Program-made: the position numbers and the translations under genes
Assembly (NCBI GenBank): GCA_021186555.1
Contig: JAJKFL010000014.1
Span: 18,737,533-18,801,532 of the forward strand
Length of the DNA: 64,000 bases
Direction of reading: 5' to 3'
From: Reticulitermes speratus
Lineage: Eukaryota > Arthropoda > Insecta > Blattodea > Rhinotermitidae
The notes under the pieces: model-generated
Databases searched by the model: none
What the model was told of the DNA's origin: nothing
Seen by the model: only the letters and a program-made list of their open reading frames with translations
In this document: positions 1 to 11,400 of the stretch, one piece after another
Layout of the letters: every line of letters begins with the position of its first letter
Position numbering within the stretch: position 1 is the stretch's first letter

Positions 1-689
1 CCCCACCACCACAATTCCTAATACAGCCCCACACCCCTTATTATTATTATAATTCCTTTTCTGGAAGTTATGTTAAAAGAATGTGGTGGTGGGAGGTGGG
101 GGTAATGGTGCTTTGTTCACATCGCCTTGGTCAAACGAAATTGTTAATTGATGTGAAGCTTTCAAGACAGCCATTTGTAGTGTGGCATTTCTCATTTCAA
201 GATTTCAATAATATGAACAGCAAACGATGCACCAAATGGCAGTGATAATACATTTCTGTAAATGTAATCACAACTGATGTATCTAAATACACCCTTACAG
301 CCACCATAATTTTTCATAATATTCACATGTGATGCCATGCCCACTCAGTTCACTCCATTCTATTTGTAATGCACCATGTAGGAATTCTCAGTTTTATCAA
401 GCCTGTATGATAGTTTCTCATTTGTGTGTTAAGTTCTAATTTCCCAACATGATGCACTTGCAATATAGTACATAATTCTTTTTATGGATTCCCACATCCT
501 CAAAATAATACATTTCATTTCGGATGTAATATTTATGTAGCCAAACATTAATGTGGCTATACTAACAATTTTTATGCTACTGTATTACAAACTTGTTGTA
601 ACTGTATCTCATAAACAGAAATATATTCATACAATATTGTCAATGAAAAACATACACTCAAGCAACTTTTTTTAAAATGCAAAGATTTT

Positions 690-1340
690 AGATTGAATTG
701 GTATAGTTCATACAGCCCCACTTGTGGTTAATAGAAGTGGTTAAAAATAACAAAATATTTTTAACTAATTCTGAAATTCATTCTATCTGCACAAGACATA
801 GTGCCAATTTACACCCTCCACTATTACACTTAACCAAAGCTCAGAAAGGTATGTATTTCTCTGCTATCAAAATTTATAACTTCTTGCCCCAAAGAATAAA
901 GAAATTATCAGGCGATGCAAATAAATTTAAAGTTACATTAATAAAAGTCCTTCTACTAAACTCATTCTACTCCTTGGAAGAATACTTTGCTTATGATACT
1001 AAATTTGATCCTGACAAAAACTGAAATTTTTTTATTACCATCCCAAAGCATAATAGTTGTAATTAATGTGCACCTATTACTACATTTTCTACTAGGTCTA
1101 TGTTATATTAAAGGTTATTATCCTGATGTCAGCATGACTTGTTATTCTAAGCTTGAATTGTTTTATTATTGTGTTTTATATATCATGTCTGTTTTTTACA
1201 AACTGCTTGTATTTATTTGACAATGTATATATTATATAACTTATTAATTCATAAGCTGTTGACCAAATCCACATCCTGTTTTGTCTTTGTGACTGTATAT
1301 TGGATCTAGGGATTGTAAATAAATGATGATGATGATGAAG
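690..1340 (+). mobile_element. 3' end of a non-LTR retrotransposon (LINE)
   Basis: An open stretch (about 760-1020) encodes the extreme C-terminus of a LINE reverse-transcriptase ORF: TKAQKGMYFSAIKIYNFLP and a later LLNSFYSLEEYF. The same peptide pattern recurs in the second copy at 3530-3783. The 3' untranslated part ends with AAATAA and a short (GAT)n tail at about 1322-1340, a typical LINE terminus. The 5' part is missing, so this is a truncated copy. It lies outside exon 2 of the export-adaptor gene. Confidence 0.7.
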
Positions 1341-1470
1341 TTCACACATAACAATGCGATTTACTGTATTAACTTAAATATATTATTACTATCATATTAA
1401 TACCACACCATTGGTAAGTTCAAATGCCATGAACCTCTAAGAACATATAATACAACAAAAAAACAGTTAC

Positions 1471-4422
1471 CTGATTAAACCTCCCTCCTTGACCTTGAAA
1501 TCTTCCTTGAACTGCAACAGCATTTACATTACTCTGGTAATTTTTGTTGCCCTTACCAATGCGTCTGCCTCGTGACTGCTGAGTTTCTCTAGATACAACA
1601 CTTCCTGGCCCTGAAACTGGCTTCTTCTTATTCATCTTTATAATCTCATCTGAAATATGGACAATAAGACTTAGAAATGATAAAATTATGTTTAAAATAT
1701 AAGGAATGAAGCTGGATTAGCACAGTTAGTATAGAGACCCGGCTAGTAGCTGGATGTTCTGGGGTGTACCAATCAGTACAAAGCAAAAGATTTTTCTTTT
1801 CTCAGAAACATTCAGACTAGTTCTGGGTTCCACCCAGCCCCCTATTCAATGGCTGCTGGGGTTCTTTCTTGGAGAAAGTGACCTGGGTGTGACATTAACT
1901 GCTCACCAGCACCTAGTGCTAAGGTTAAGAATCAGTAGAGCTATACCTTTACATCCCCTATATGCCTTCATGACATGGACGGGGACAATGTTAACTTTTT
2001 AAATCTAAGGCTCCTTAATCTACATGAACAATTCTATTTTCACTGTCAAATATACAGATGTGTATAAGTGTCAACATTTATTTTTGGCCATATGCTTCAC
2101 TGTTTACAATTCATCATTCACTAAATGTCTCAGACACTATTATTTCTTTGACAAATGAAATATAAGTGAACATGGAAATGTAATGATAATACAATCTAAT
2201 TTCTATGTTGCTTCCATCTGGCATCATATAAAGTTCTCATCCAATGACATCACAGAGTATCTGAAGTCAGAGTTGTCATCCTAGATACGCATAACAAAAA
2301 TGCATCTTGTAGACAAGGTTAGACTTTGGGTTCGTGCATATAAACCATGGTTAGGCTTGGGTCTGTTGTGGATAAACTAGGGCTGTACGTGTGTTGGTAG
2401 CAGGGAACAGTCATGTAATTTCCTTATACTAATGTTTGCTGCACACTTGCAAGATTCTCTTATACCAAGACAAAATAGCAGGGCACAAATTCAGGTTATA
2501 TTACCACTGTACTGACATGTTCATTCTTAAATTTGGATCCATTACTCATACAACTGTCCTTCAAAACGTTCGTAATAATGCATTGAAAATGGTTTGGTAT
2601 TACCTGAGAAATTACCTTTGACACTGTTATACGTTTCGAATATTCTTGGGGGCAGTAGGTTCCTCCGAAACAACGGTACAAATCTACAAAACTACACGGC
2701 GTCATATTCTGTAAAACTGTAATCTTATAAGCAAATAAATTTCTTGGATTACAAATTGACAATAATTTAAATTGGAAGAAGCACATTGAATATATTATTC
2801 CCAAACTAAGCTCTGCATGCTTCGCCATGAGGATAGATACTCTAAAACTAGTTTACAATGCATACTTTCACTCAGTAACCTCATATGGGTTAATCTTCTG
2901 GGGAAATTCAACAAATGGTAATAAAATTTTCATCACCCAAAAAAAGATAATTAGAATAATGGCAGGTGTTAGAAGCAGAGCCTCTTGTAGAACATTATTT
3001 CAGAAATTTAATATACTTCCACTTGCAAGTGAATACATATTTTGTCTATTATCATTTGTGATGGAAAATTTGGATAAATTTCAAAGAAATACAGATGTAC
3101 TCAGTCACAGCCACGCAACAAGACAATAACAACAGTAGGATACGGACTTCAACATGTATACATAACCAGCTGCCAGCAGTTTTAACACTTTTAACTATTT
3201 TAATAACAATAGTTTTCATAATTTTGACGATTCCAACAGATACCAACGACATAGTGCCCTACAATCACAAATTGTAGTGCTGGACTATATATTTCGGACA
3301 CGGACGGATGTTGTATACACCGGAACAATTTAAGAAACTACTTGAAGAAATGTTATATACTCGTGATTCTCAGTGTGAATATTAGCATTGAACGGAATAA
3401 CAGTTAAGTGATAGTGCCAAATGGACAGTGAACAGTGAAGTGTACTTAACAAGGTGCCCCTGATGATGGCCAAGTTACAGCCGAAATATATGTAGGGTGT
3501 AGTGAACAGAAAATTACGAAAATAAAAAGTGCATTCGTTGGTTGAAAAACTAAAGACAGATGTACACAGTTTAAACACAAGACCTAAACTTGATCTTCAT
3601 ATGCCAAATGCTAACCTTACTAAATATCAGAAAGGAGTGTACTATATGGGTATCAAGTTATTTAATCATCTGCCACCTAAAATTAAAAGTTTAAATTATG
3701 ACATCAAAGTATTCAAACCTGCATTAAAAGACTACCTCTTATCTCACTCCTTCTATTCTGTGGACAATTTCTGCCTTTGCTGAATATTCTTATTTTTATG
3801 TAACCCGTATGTTGAAATAAGTTGTACCTACAGGAAAAATTTTCTTGACTTTTAATTTTCACATAAATTAAGTCTTTATGTCTTTACATCTGAACTGAAA
3901 ACACTCAGTTATATGTGTATCTGCACACCGAATAGGTGGTATGCTTGTTTTTGAGGCTCTATGTAAACTTGTATGTGGGGGGGTTCTGGCCTGTGCCAAA
4001 AATTCTTAGGTTTAAGTATACCTATATGTAAAAAAACTTCTGTACTTGTAATATGACATGTTCTACATCCTTTGGTTTTGCCCAGGGAAGGATCTACAGA
4101 ACGTAAATAAACTCTTAACTCTAACTCTATACCACCGTGATAACATCTAATTTCACTTGGCAAGATACAACTGGAAAGTAAAGAATAAATGGATGAAAGT
4201 TATACACCTATAACAAACAAAAACTGTTACTTAGAACTCAAACCCTTACCACATTAATTCATATACTCGTCCAATGACACGTTATATCCCAGAAAAATAG
4301 AATCTGCAGTATTCAGAATATTCACTTTCCCTCCAATACATCCAGTTGTCATATTCATCACTGCAGAATATTAACATATACGTACCAAGAGACATCCCAA
4401 GTTTATCTGTCCTGAATGTCAT
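1471..4422 (-). CDS. mRNA-export adaptor with UAP56-binding motif, 5' part (2 exons)
   Basis: Exon 1 runs from the ATG at 4422 to 4386 and ends in a GTACGT donor. Exon 2 runs 1649-1471 with a TTTCAG acceptor and a GTAACT donor. Joining them completes a split Asp codon and gives 72 codons, phase 0. The splice creates MSLDEIIKMNKK at residues 10-21, a close match to the UAP56/DDX39B-binding motif (LDDIIKLNR type) that opens ALYREF- and FYTTD1-type nuclear mRNA-export adaptors. The rest is Arg/Gly/Gln/Asn-rich (RGRR, GRFQGQGGRF), as expected for an RNA-binding adaptor. The frame stays open upstream to 4575, so a longer N-terminus is possible; the short one is chosen because family members start just before the motif. 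Later exons lie beyond the left edge, so ALYREF and FYTTD1 cannot be told apart. The 2.7-kb intron holds a SINE and LINE pieces. The gene is divergent from the acetyltransferase at 5422. Confidence 0.6.
1715..2005 (+). mobile_element. SINE family A copy (tRNA-derived head)
   Basis: The 5' end carries an A-box-like stretch (tagcacagttagtatag). The body has the family hallmarks: cagactagttctgggttccaccc, then a segment ending in agctatacctttac, then the tail ccttcatgacatggacgggg. The same blocks recur more than ten times in this window in both orientations. This copy is in the export-adaptor intron, antisense to the gene. Confidence 0.75.
2700..3113 (+). mobile_element. LINE reverse-transcriptase C-terminal fragment, part 1
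   Basis: A continuous frame encodes FLGLQIDNNLNWKKHI, then YFHSVTSYGLIFWGNS, then KKIIRIMAGVRSR and SCRTLFQKFNILPL. This is the conserved thumb/C-terminal region of a common insect LINE reverse transcriptase. It stops near residue motif NTDV at about 3105. The expected continuation is found only at 3545, after an unrelated 400-base stretch. It is a relic with no intact ORF upstream. Confidence 0.75.
3114..3529. other. Unassigned insertion inside the LINE, with hammerhead-like motif
   Basis: About 400 bases separate two adjacent segments of one LINE ORF. The stretch has no coding match. At 3453-3502 it carries the dispersed hammerhead-like motif described separately. A short repeat (acagatgtac followed by cagt) occurs just before and just after it, at about 3092 and 3555, which may mark the insertion or a recombination point. 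Confidence 0.4.
3453..3502 (+). ncRNA. hammerhead-like motif
   Basis: CTGATGA (3460-3466), one extra T, a GGC...GCC hairpin, then GAAA (3483-3486), ATATATGTA and GGGTG. The flanks GTGCCC and GGGTGT can pair as helix I, and GTA gives an acceptable NUH cleavage triplet. The closing base after GAAA is T in place of C. See the finding on this family; activity is not established. Confidence 0.35.
3530..4115 (+). mobile_element. LINE fragment, part 2, with 3' UTR
   Basis: The frame resumes with TDVHSLNTRPKLDLHMPN, then YQKGVYYMGIKLFNHLPP and LLSHSFYSVDNF, then stops at 3781-3783. It is homologous to the 722-1024 copy. The following 330 bases are a LINE-type 3' UTR ending in an ACGTAAATAAA-like tail at about 4105. 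With 2700-3113 it makes one interrupted element. Confidence 0.7.
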
Positions 4423-5421
4423 ATTCAGTTTTATTACTGTTTCATCTACAAAAACTGGCAGGGCACATGTTCCGGCCCAAAAGTTTAAAAAAACAAATCT
4501 CATCGGAGACACAGTCCACAATTCACTGCAGACTGCTTTCACCTTACGACATACATCGATGGACAAGATAGCCATATCATGCTGTAATCCAAAAAGAAAA
4601 TTCTCTGGACGCAGATTGTGGGCGAAAAAATACCTCTGTAACTGTAGTTACAGCTGTAGACACCCAGGCGTTGTATTTGTCACCTGTGCGGGATTTATAT
4701 CATGTTCCAAAGAACGAGGGATTTTGACTCTCTGTGAAGATGGTCATCGACAAAATACCCGCGAAAAGCACACTGGTACTCATACGTTTAAATTAATTGA
4801 AGAATCAAGCAGGAGTTCAAATTTTTGAAGTTGTTATTCAAATCAAGTAGAGTCTAACTGAGTTCTCCTTTATTATAAATTTTAAACAATGCGTGTTACA
4901 CAGTACACACCAGTCAAGTCCTTCTATTAAGTTATCAAGCAACTTGACTAATGTGATACATGTAATCCGTGGTGGTGCGAAGTACGTATGTGTGGTAAGT
5001 AGCTTATAATTTGTTGTGTTGTCGACGAAGTGTGGACAGACGGTTGAGATTGGTGCTGTGTTTAATTAAGCACTATGCCATGTGGAGGTATTGTTCCATG
5101 TATTCGTAGCGTCAGAACCATGTGAAGGGGAGTGGTCAACTTCACGCCCCGGCCGGTTTACTTCCATGTCACTTCTTATTCTTTTCTTGTAATTGGTGCA
5201 CATTCCTTCATTAATTCTGCGTAAATTCAGCAGTTGATACAGCATTGTAACATGTTTGAATAACCAGCTGACAGCCATTCTTCAACTTCATGCTGGAATG
5301 CATATTGCAGTTGTTCTGATTCTGGTTTCGATATATTGCTTTCCAGGTACAAGATAATGGTCAGTGAATAACAACATTTAATTGAAACTTATTAAAATAA
5401 GATAAATCAGGCTGTGTAATA
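4423..5421. promoter_or_regulatory. divergent intergenic region between the export-adaptor and acetyltransferase genes
   Basis: About 1 kb separates the two divergent start codons (4422 minus, 5422 plus), so both promoters, and perhaps 5' untranslated exons, should lie here. No TATA box or initiator could be assigned with confidence. The middle (about 5072-5165) is a fragment of the main SINE family in minus orientation, with local CpGs (CCCCGGCCGG). The rest is ordinary AT-rich sequence. Confidence 0.35.
5072..5165 (-). mobile_element. SINE family A fragment
   Basis: It contains diverged family-A blocks in minus orientation (ctatgccatgtggagg at one end; ggggagtggtcaacttcacg and cccggccggttta at the other). 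It lies in the divergent promoter region. No target-site duplication is recognisable. Confidence 0.5.
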
Positions 5422-8400
5422 ATGTTTGGATTCACTATCAGAGAAGCCAGGCGTGAAGACTGCAAAGAAATTCGGAGACTGATACAGGCAAGTTTGTTGA
5501 GTTTTCTTTTTCGGACATTATTTTGTGGCACTAAAATATTATTTTTTATTAGAATATTTTATTTCAATGAGGGTGTGCTCTACAATCGAATAGACATACC
5601 TGTTTGGTGCATAAATATATTACCTTCTGTTTTTTCTAATTTAGTTACTACCGAAAGCGCCCATTCTTTGCTCAGACATTTCTTAAATTAAACGGAACAA
5701 AAAATTATGACAGCCTTATGAATATAGTGCCTGTTGATAAATTCCTTTTCTTTACTGGCATGGTGCCACATAGTGATAACTTCTTATTATGCAATTTCCA
5801 AGCAATGAAACTGTGTGGACATAGATCACTTTTGCAATGTAAACACATTACTCCTGAATCAGACCAAGGAGACTGGAGAACACTATACAGCAGAAGTTTC
5901 TGTGTAAGATAACCAGTCTGTCTAGTCTGTGGTTGATCATATTGTTTGTAGAGGACTGCGACTCATGCCATGGCCAAGGCTGATAAACTTTATCTTTTCT
6001 TTAGTATTTCCAAATCAGTTTTACTGCTCCCACAGTCTCCTGTAAAATTAAAAAGTATTTTTAGTGTCAAGCCAAAAGTCAAATTCTCCTAAATCTGATG
6101 TTGAAGTTTTGGAGCTTGATCATGACAGTACACACACTGCAGCTTCAAAAAGAAGTCCTATGGATCTATCCACTTCAAATTTCCCTCTAGCTGTCCCATT
6201 TCCCACTCACTTGTAATCCCCTCTATTCCTTCGTGTCATCTAGCCTGTCTGCTGACACATACGTTGGTAGTGATACATATGTGATAACTTTTGCTTGAAA
6301 CTAGCAAGTTGTGCTGGATTACATAGACCAGACAGGGCTGGCGTAACCTGCAACAGTAGGCAGAAAGGAGGAAGCCTTAAGTGCAGTCATTCACACCTAT
6401 GACAAAACTTGCCTGTGTTCCCTTTGTGCACTGCATACATAAAACAGTAAACTTATAACTGCGTTTGTTCACTAAATTATTAACCATATTTGTTAAATAA
6501 TTTAATTGCACATTTTCTTAAATTTTGTGGTTGTTGTACCTGTCTTCCTATTGTTTGTATAAATCCTCATCCTTTTTGTAACTATTTTTTTCTGTCCCGA
6601 AATCAATTTGCTTGATTTGTTTTTATTCTTGTGTTAATTTCTTTCCCTTTGTTTTATGCGTTGTTTCCAGGAACTAGCAGATTTTGAAAAGTTGCCAGAT
6701 GAACCTAAAATTGATGAAAATGGTCAGTATAATTTGAGATCATTTAAAATATTGGAAAGGACTCAGAAATGGAAGTTTTGAATTTTAATGCTTTATAATG
6801 AAATTTTATTTATTTATGTCATAATATTATGGAAAAATGGCTTCTTTACGCAATGTTGCTATTTAGTTTTTAAAACTATTATTAACATTTTCATACCTCT
6901 TGAATAATTGCCACTGATAAATGTATGAATGATTACTTTTGGAATAAACTGGTTTCTCAATAACTGTAAAACTTCAAAACACTTGTGTTAAAGATCATGT
7001 TTTGAAAAGTACTAGTACTTTAAATACTGTTGTAATTCCTAATACTCTAAGTGCTGAGGAGGATATTTGGGCCTAAGAGGGACGAGGTAACTGGGGAGTG
7101 GAGAAGACTACATCATGAGGAACTTAATGATCTGTACTCATCACCAAATATTATTTGGGTGATCAAATCAAGAAGAATGAGGTGGGTGGGGCATGTAGCA
7201 TGTATGGGGGAGGGGAGAGGTGCATACAGGATTTTGGTGGGGAGACCTGAGGGAAGGAGACCACTTGGAAGACCCAGGCATAGATGGGAGGATATTATTA
7301 AAATGGATCTTCAAGAAGTGGGATGGGGGGGCATGGGCTGGATTGATATGGCTTAGGATAGGGACAGGTGGCGGGCTCTTGTGAGTGTGGTAATGAACCA
7401 TCTGGTTCCATAAAACGTGGGGAATTTCTCGACGAGCTGAGGACCTGCTAGCTTCTCAAGAAGGACTCTGCTCGATGGAGTTAGTTAGTTTCTAATACCC
7501 TAAAATGCACCATACCAATGACAAGTATTTTAATGTGTGATTAATACATGGTTGCTTTTAATTTAGTTTATATCGTAATCTTGGAAAACACTGAAAACTA
7601 CATTTTGTTTCAAAAATTCATTTTTGTCCAATTATTAAAATTAATTTTACGAAATGATTGTCACTGTATAGCTGCAGACATTTTAGTCCACCATGCTGAA
7701 TTAACATTGTTTCAGGAACTGGCAAATTATTCACAATACCCAGAGGACCAAGTGGTTGAAACAGACAGTAAGTATGGTTCTGTGGGTAGTTTTATGAGAT
7801 CCTGATAGTGTGAGTGACTGTTGTGTGAGTTAAAGCTTGTCATAGAGAAGAGTAGGAAGAGGCAGGGATGTGTCATTTTTTGAGAAGTATTGAGGAATCC
7901 ACAGTTCCCAGTAATCACATCATCATGCATCATAATTATTGCAAGAACCATTAACACCAGCTGTAGGCATGCAGGTTATTAAAATGTTTTAATTTTTTAT
8001 ACTTTTGGTTATGTGAATATTATTTGGCCTGTTTCAACTCAGAAATTGTTTTTCATGTAATGAATTTTTAAAAATGCGCTATTATTTGTTGAATGGGGCA
8101 TCAGCAAGACTTTTATCATATGAACACAATGCAAGGCAACACATAAAATTTAAAAAACTTCCATTTCCTGAGTATAATACCAACAGCTTGTAATGATGGT
8201 ATATGCTTGTCCTAAGATCCTGCATACCTTCATCCATATTGCCTGGAGGTTCAGCAATGCTTCGTTTTTCAAACCTTATTTTTTCTTGCTGTAGGTACTA
8301 AATCAGATGATTACCAAAAATTGACGAGACCTAATATCAGTATTATTCTGCCACATTACAGAACACTGAAGGCATTTATTGCAATAAATTACACCTTTTG

Positions 8401-11400
8401 TATGCATAAAAATGTCAAAAAGGCTTTAAAACTTTTGCTTCAATACTGAAAATATCTGAACTAATTTCCCTTGTCTTATATTTCTTGTATAAGATTGTAC
8501 TTTAGCTGAAGATGTAGGTATAAAATTGTCCATGATTATTTTTGCAAGAACTGGTTCTTTTTGCGGTGTACATCTTTATAGGAACACAGCAGACTCTTTC
8601 CATTTACAGGAGGTCACATTCTTAAAATATGCTGCAAAAGGTGAAACTGTGATATACAATGCACAGTTAAGACCTTATGGGAAAAGTGGTTTAGGGGAAC
8701 CAGAGACAGACGGGTCATGATGATATGTAAATTGCTGATTAATAAGCACAAATCATTTGTGTTGGTGCATATTGCAATGATATTGGTTTTACTGGCAGAA
8801 AGTTGTCAGGGTGATCTATGACATTGAGAGTATGTTGGAGAGGCAAGTCTCCTATTCATTGGGTACTGGCTATTCTTTCCCCAGGGATAAAGCAGCTGGG
8901 GCGTGCTGAAGTTAAGAATGACTGGAGCTATACCTGCACTCCCTCTGTATGCCTTCATGGCATGGACAGGGACAACATATTTTACTTGCCTGTGTGGGAT
9001 ATAAGTCTTGTTGTTCGCTCAATAAGAAAGTAGTATTTAGCCCTATGTGTAATATGCATTAATTTCACTAAGTATACAGGATATGTAGTGTTGTATTTCC
9101 ATATACCCTTAGGTATTGTTAACAATAGATTCCCTCAATAAAGGTTGAATAATTGGTTACATCATACTTTTGACAATGAGATTCTAATGTTAGTACCCTC
9201 TCAGAATTTTCTGTGGCTTTTGTAGATGTTAGTTGTACTTTATTATAAAACGTAACACAGAATTTTGGTCTCCTGAGATTATAGTCAGTCATACATAAAA
9301 ATTGTCTTATTCTTTTGCTTTTTAATGTGGTTTATTTGAGGCATTGAACCTCTAAAGCATAATTAAATTACACATTCTGTGCATGTGACATCTGTTATGT
9401 TGCAGTTTTGGAAAAGGATGGGTTTAATTCTGAGCATCCATATTTCCACTGTTTTGTTGCTGAGCCATCGACCGAAGATAGTGGTGATGCAATTGTTCCA
9501 AATAATGGAGCATTGTTTGACACGGGTAACTACTGTGCTTAAATGGAAAATAAAAGCAGCATTAAATATTATATATCCAGGTCTTTAAACTTTGATGCCA
9601 GAATAAACGGATTGTTACTTCTCTCATATTCAAATATGTTGAAACGTTCACATGTGAACATTTACTTGAGTAATGTGTAACAAATGTTTAGATATTAAAA
9701 TGAGGTATTCATATTTATTTTTAGTGTCAGTGGCATTCATTGCTTATCTTAGCCGTTTTGTCCTAAGTCGGATTCCCCTTTCACAGTGCTCACATGAAAC
9801 AAAGGAAGTTTGTCTGTTTAGTTATGGCTTACAGGTTTTCACTTTATTTCACCTCAAAATATTATTGCTAGTAGATTGCCTTTGTGTGAAAGTCTTCAAG
9901 AAGCAATTGTATGTCACATATCTGATAGCACACAGTAAATCTTTCTTGACCAATAAAATAAAATAAGCCTATAACATCCCATGAGGGCAAAGGCCTCCTG
10001 CTATGTGCAGGGTGAGCTCTGAGAATGCTCGCTAGGTGAGCTAGTCCTAGCAAGCTTTTGGGTACTAACACGTGATCCTACCAGATCTGGATTACAAGTG
10101 GCCATGAGTTAAAACTAGTTGGGGACTGAGACTGACCACAGAAAGTAGCTTGCATAATTTTCTTTACAATTAGTGTTTGACTTTATCCTAGAGTCTTTTC
10201 TAGCATGATCTTCTTCTAACCTGATATTTTGCCATAGCTTGCACAGTTTACATAATTATAGTGTCTGAACTGTTCTTAGTGACTTCGCAAGTCTTCTCCA
10301 CTCAGTCCTATTCCTGGCCACACGTGTCCACTGCCTGCCCACTATTTCGGTGAATAAGGCGGACCAACGGGTTCTAGGTCGTCCCACGTTCCTCTTTCCT
10401 GTCTTGGGGTCCCACATCGTCGCTGCATAGGCCCATCTAGATTCATGCATTCTTGATACGTGGCCTCCCCACTTCCATTTCAGCTGAACTGCGGTTTGTA
10501 CGCCATCTCTTGTGCCTAACTGTTTCCTGGCATCTTCGTTTCTTATTCTGTCCTTTATGGATATTCGCAGAATTTTTCTCTCCATTTTCCTCTGGCAGAC
10601 TTGTAGCATTTTCCTTTCCTTGGAGGTGGGAGACCATGTCTGGCAGCCGTACAATAGTGCTGGAATCACACAGGTTTCGAAGACTTCCTTTTTCGTTGAT
10701 AGTTTTATATATTTGTCCAATAAAATAAATTTTAGACTCCAAAATTTGTTCCATACTAGACCAATTCTTCTTTTTACTTCTTTCCCTGAACTCTTATGAA
10801 AAGAGACTATTTGGCCTAAATATGTGTACTCCCTTACATATTCTAATACTTCTCTGTTAACTTTAATTTCAACCTCCATTCCATTTGTCATCAATTGACC
10901 AATACGTGATTGATATCCTGGCTACACATGCCTTACATATGTGCTACAAGCACTCATCTTTCCTGTGCTCATTGCTTATGAACTTGTGTTTCTTTACAGT
11001 AGTGTCTTTTTTATTTGTTTGCTGTTCTGCGTATATGATGTATTCTGTTTGAATCAGTTTGAATAATTTATTTTCCTATGACGAAAGATGTAAATTTGAA
11101 TGTACTCCTGGTAGGCCATTAAGTAAAGGTTCCTGTGCTACTATAACAGTTTTTTCCTTATTCATTTTGTTTTTTATTTGCTTTTTTAAAATGTTTGTCA
11201 TGCAGCTGCCAATGAATGCTTGCTATTTTATCTTCTTCACTCATGTTGCTGGTGGTTGAATATTTCCCTTTTTCATGGAGAAAGAAAATGATAAACTTTT
11301 TTTTTCTTTTCTTTTTCTTGTAACATTTTACAAGATGAAATTCTCATATTGTGTGCATATATGTTGAGCACACTGTGACTTAATATTGGAAACTGAATTT

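Noticed and set aside
4346-4828. 160-codon plus-strand open frame overlapping the export-adaptor first exon
   Set aside because: It is antisense to the supported exon and has no family motif. Cys-rich content looks accidental.
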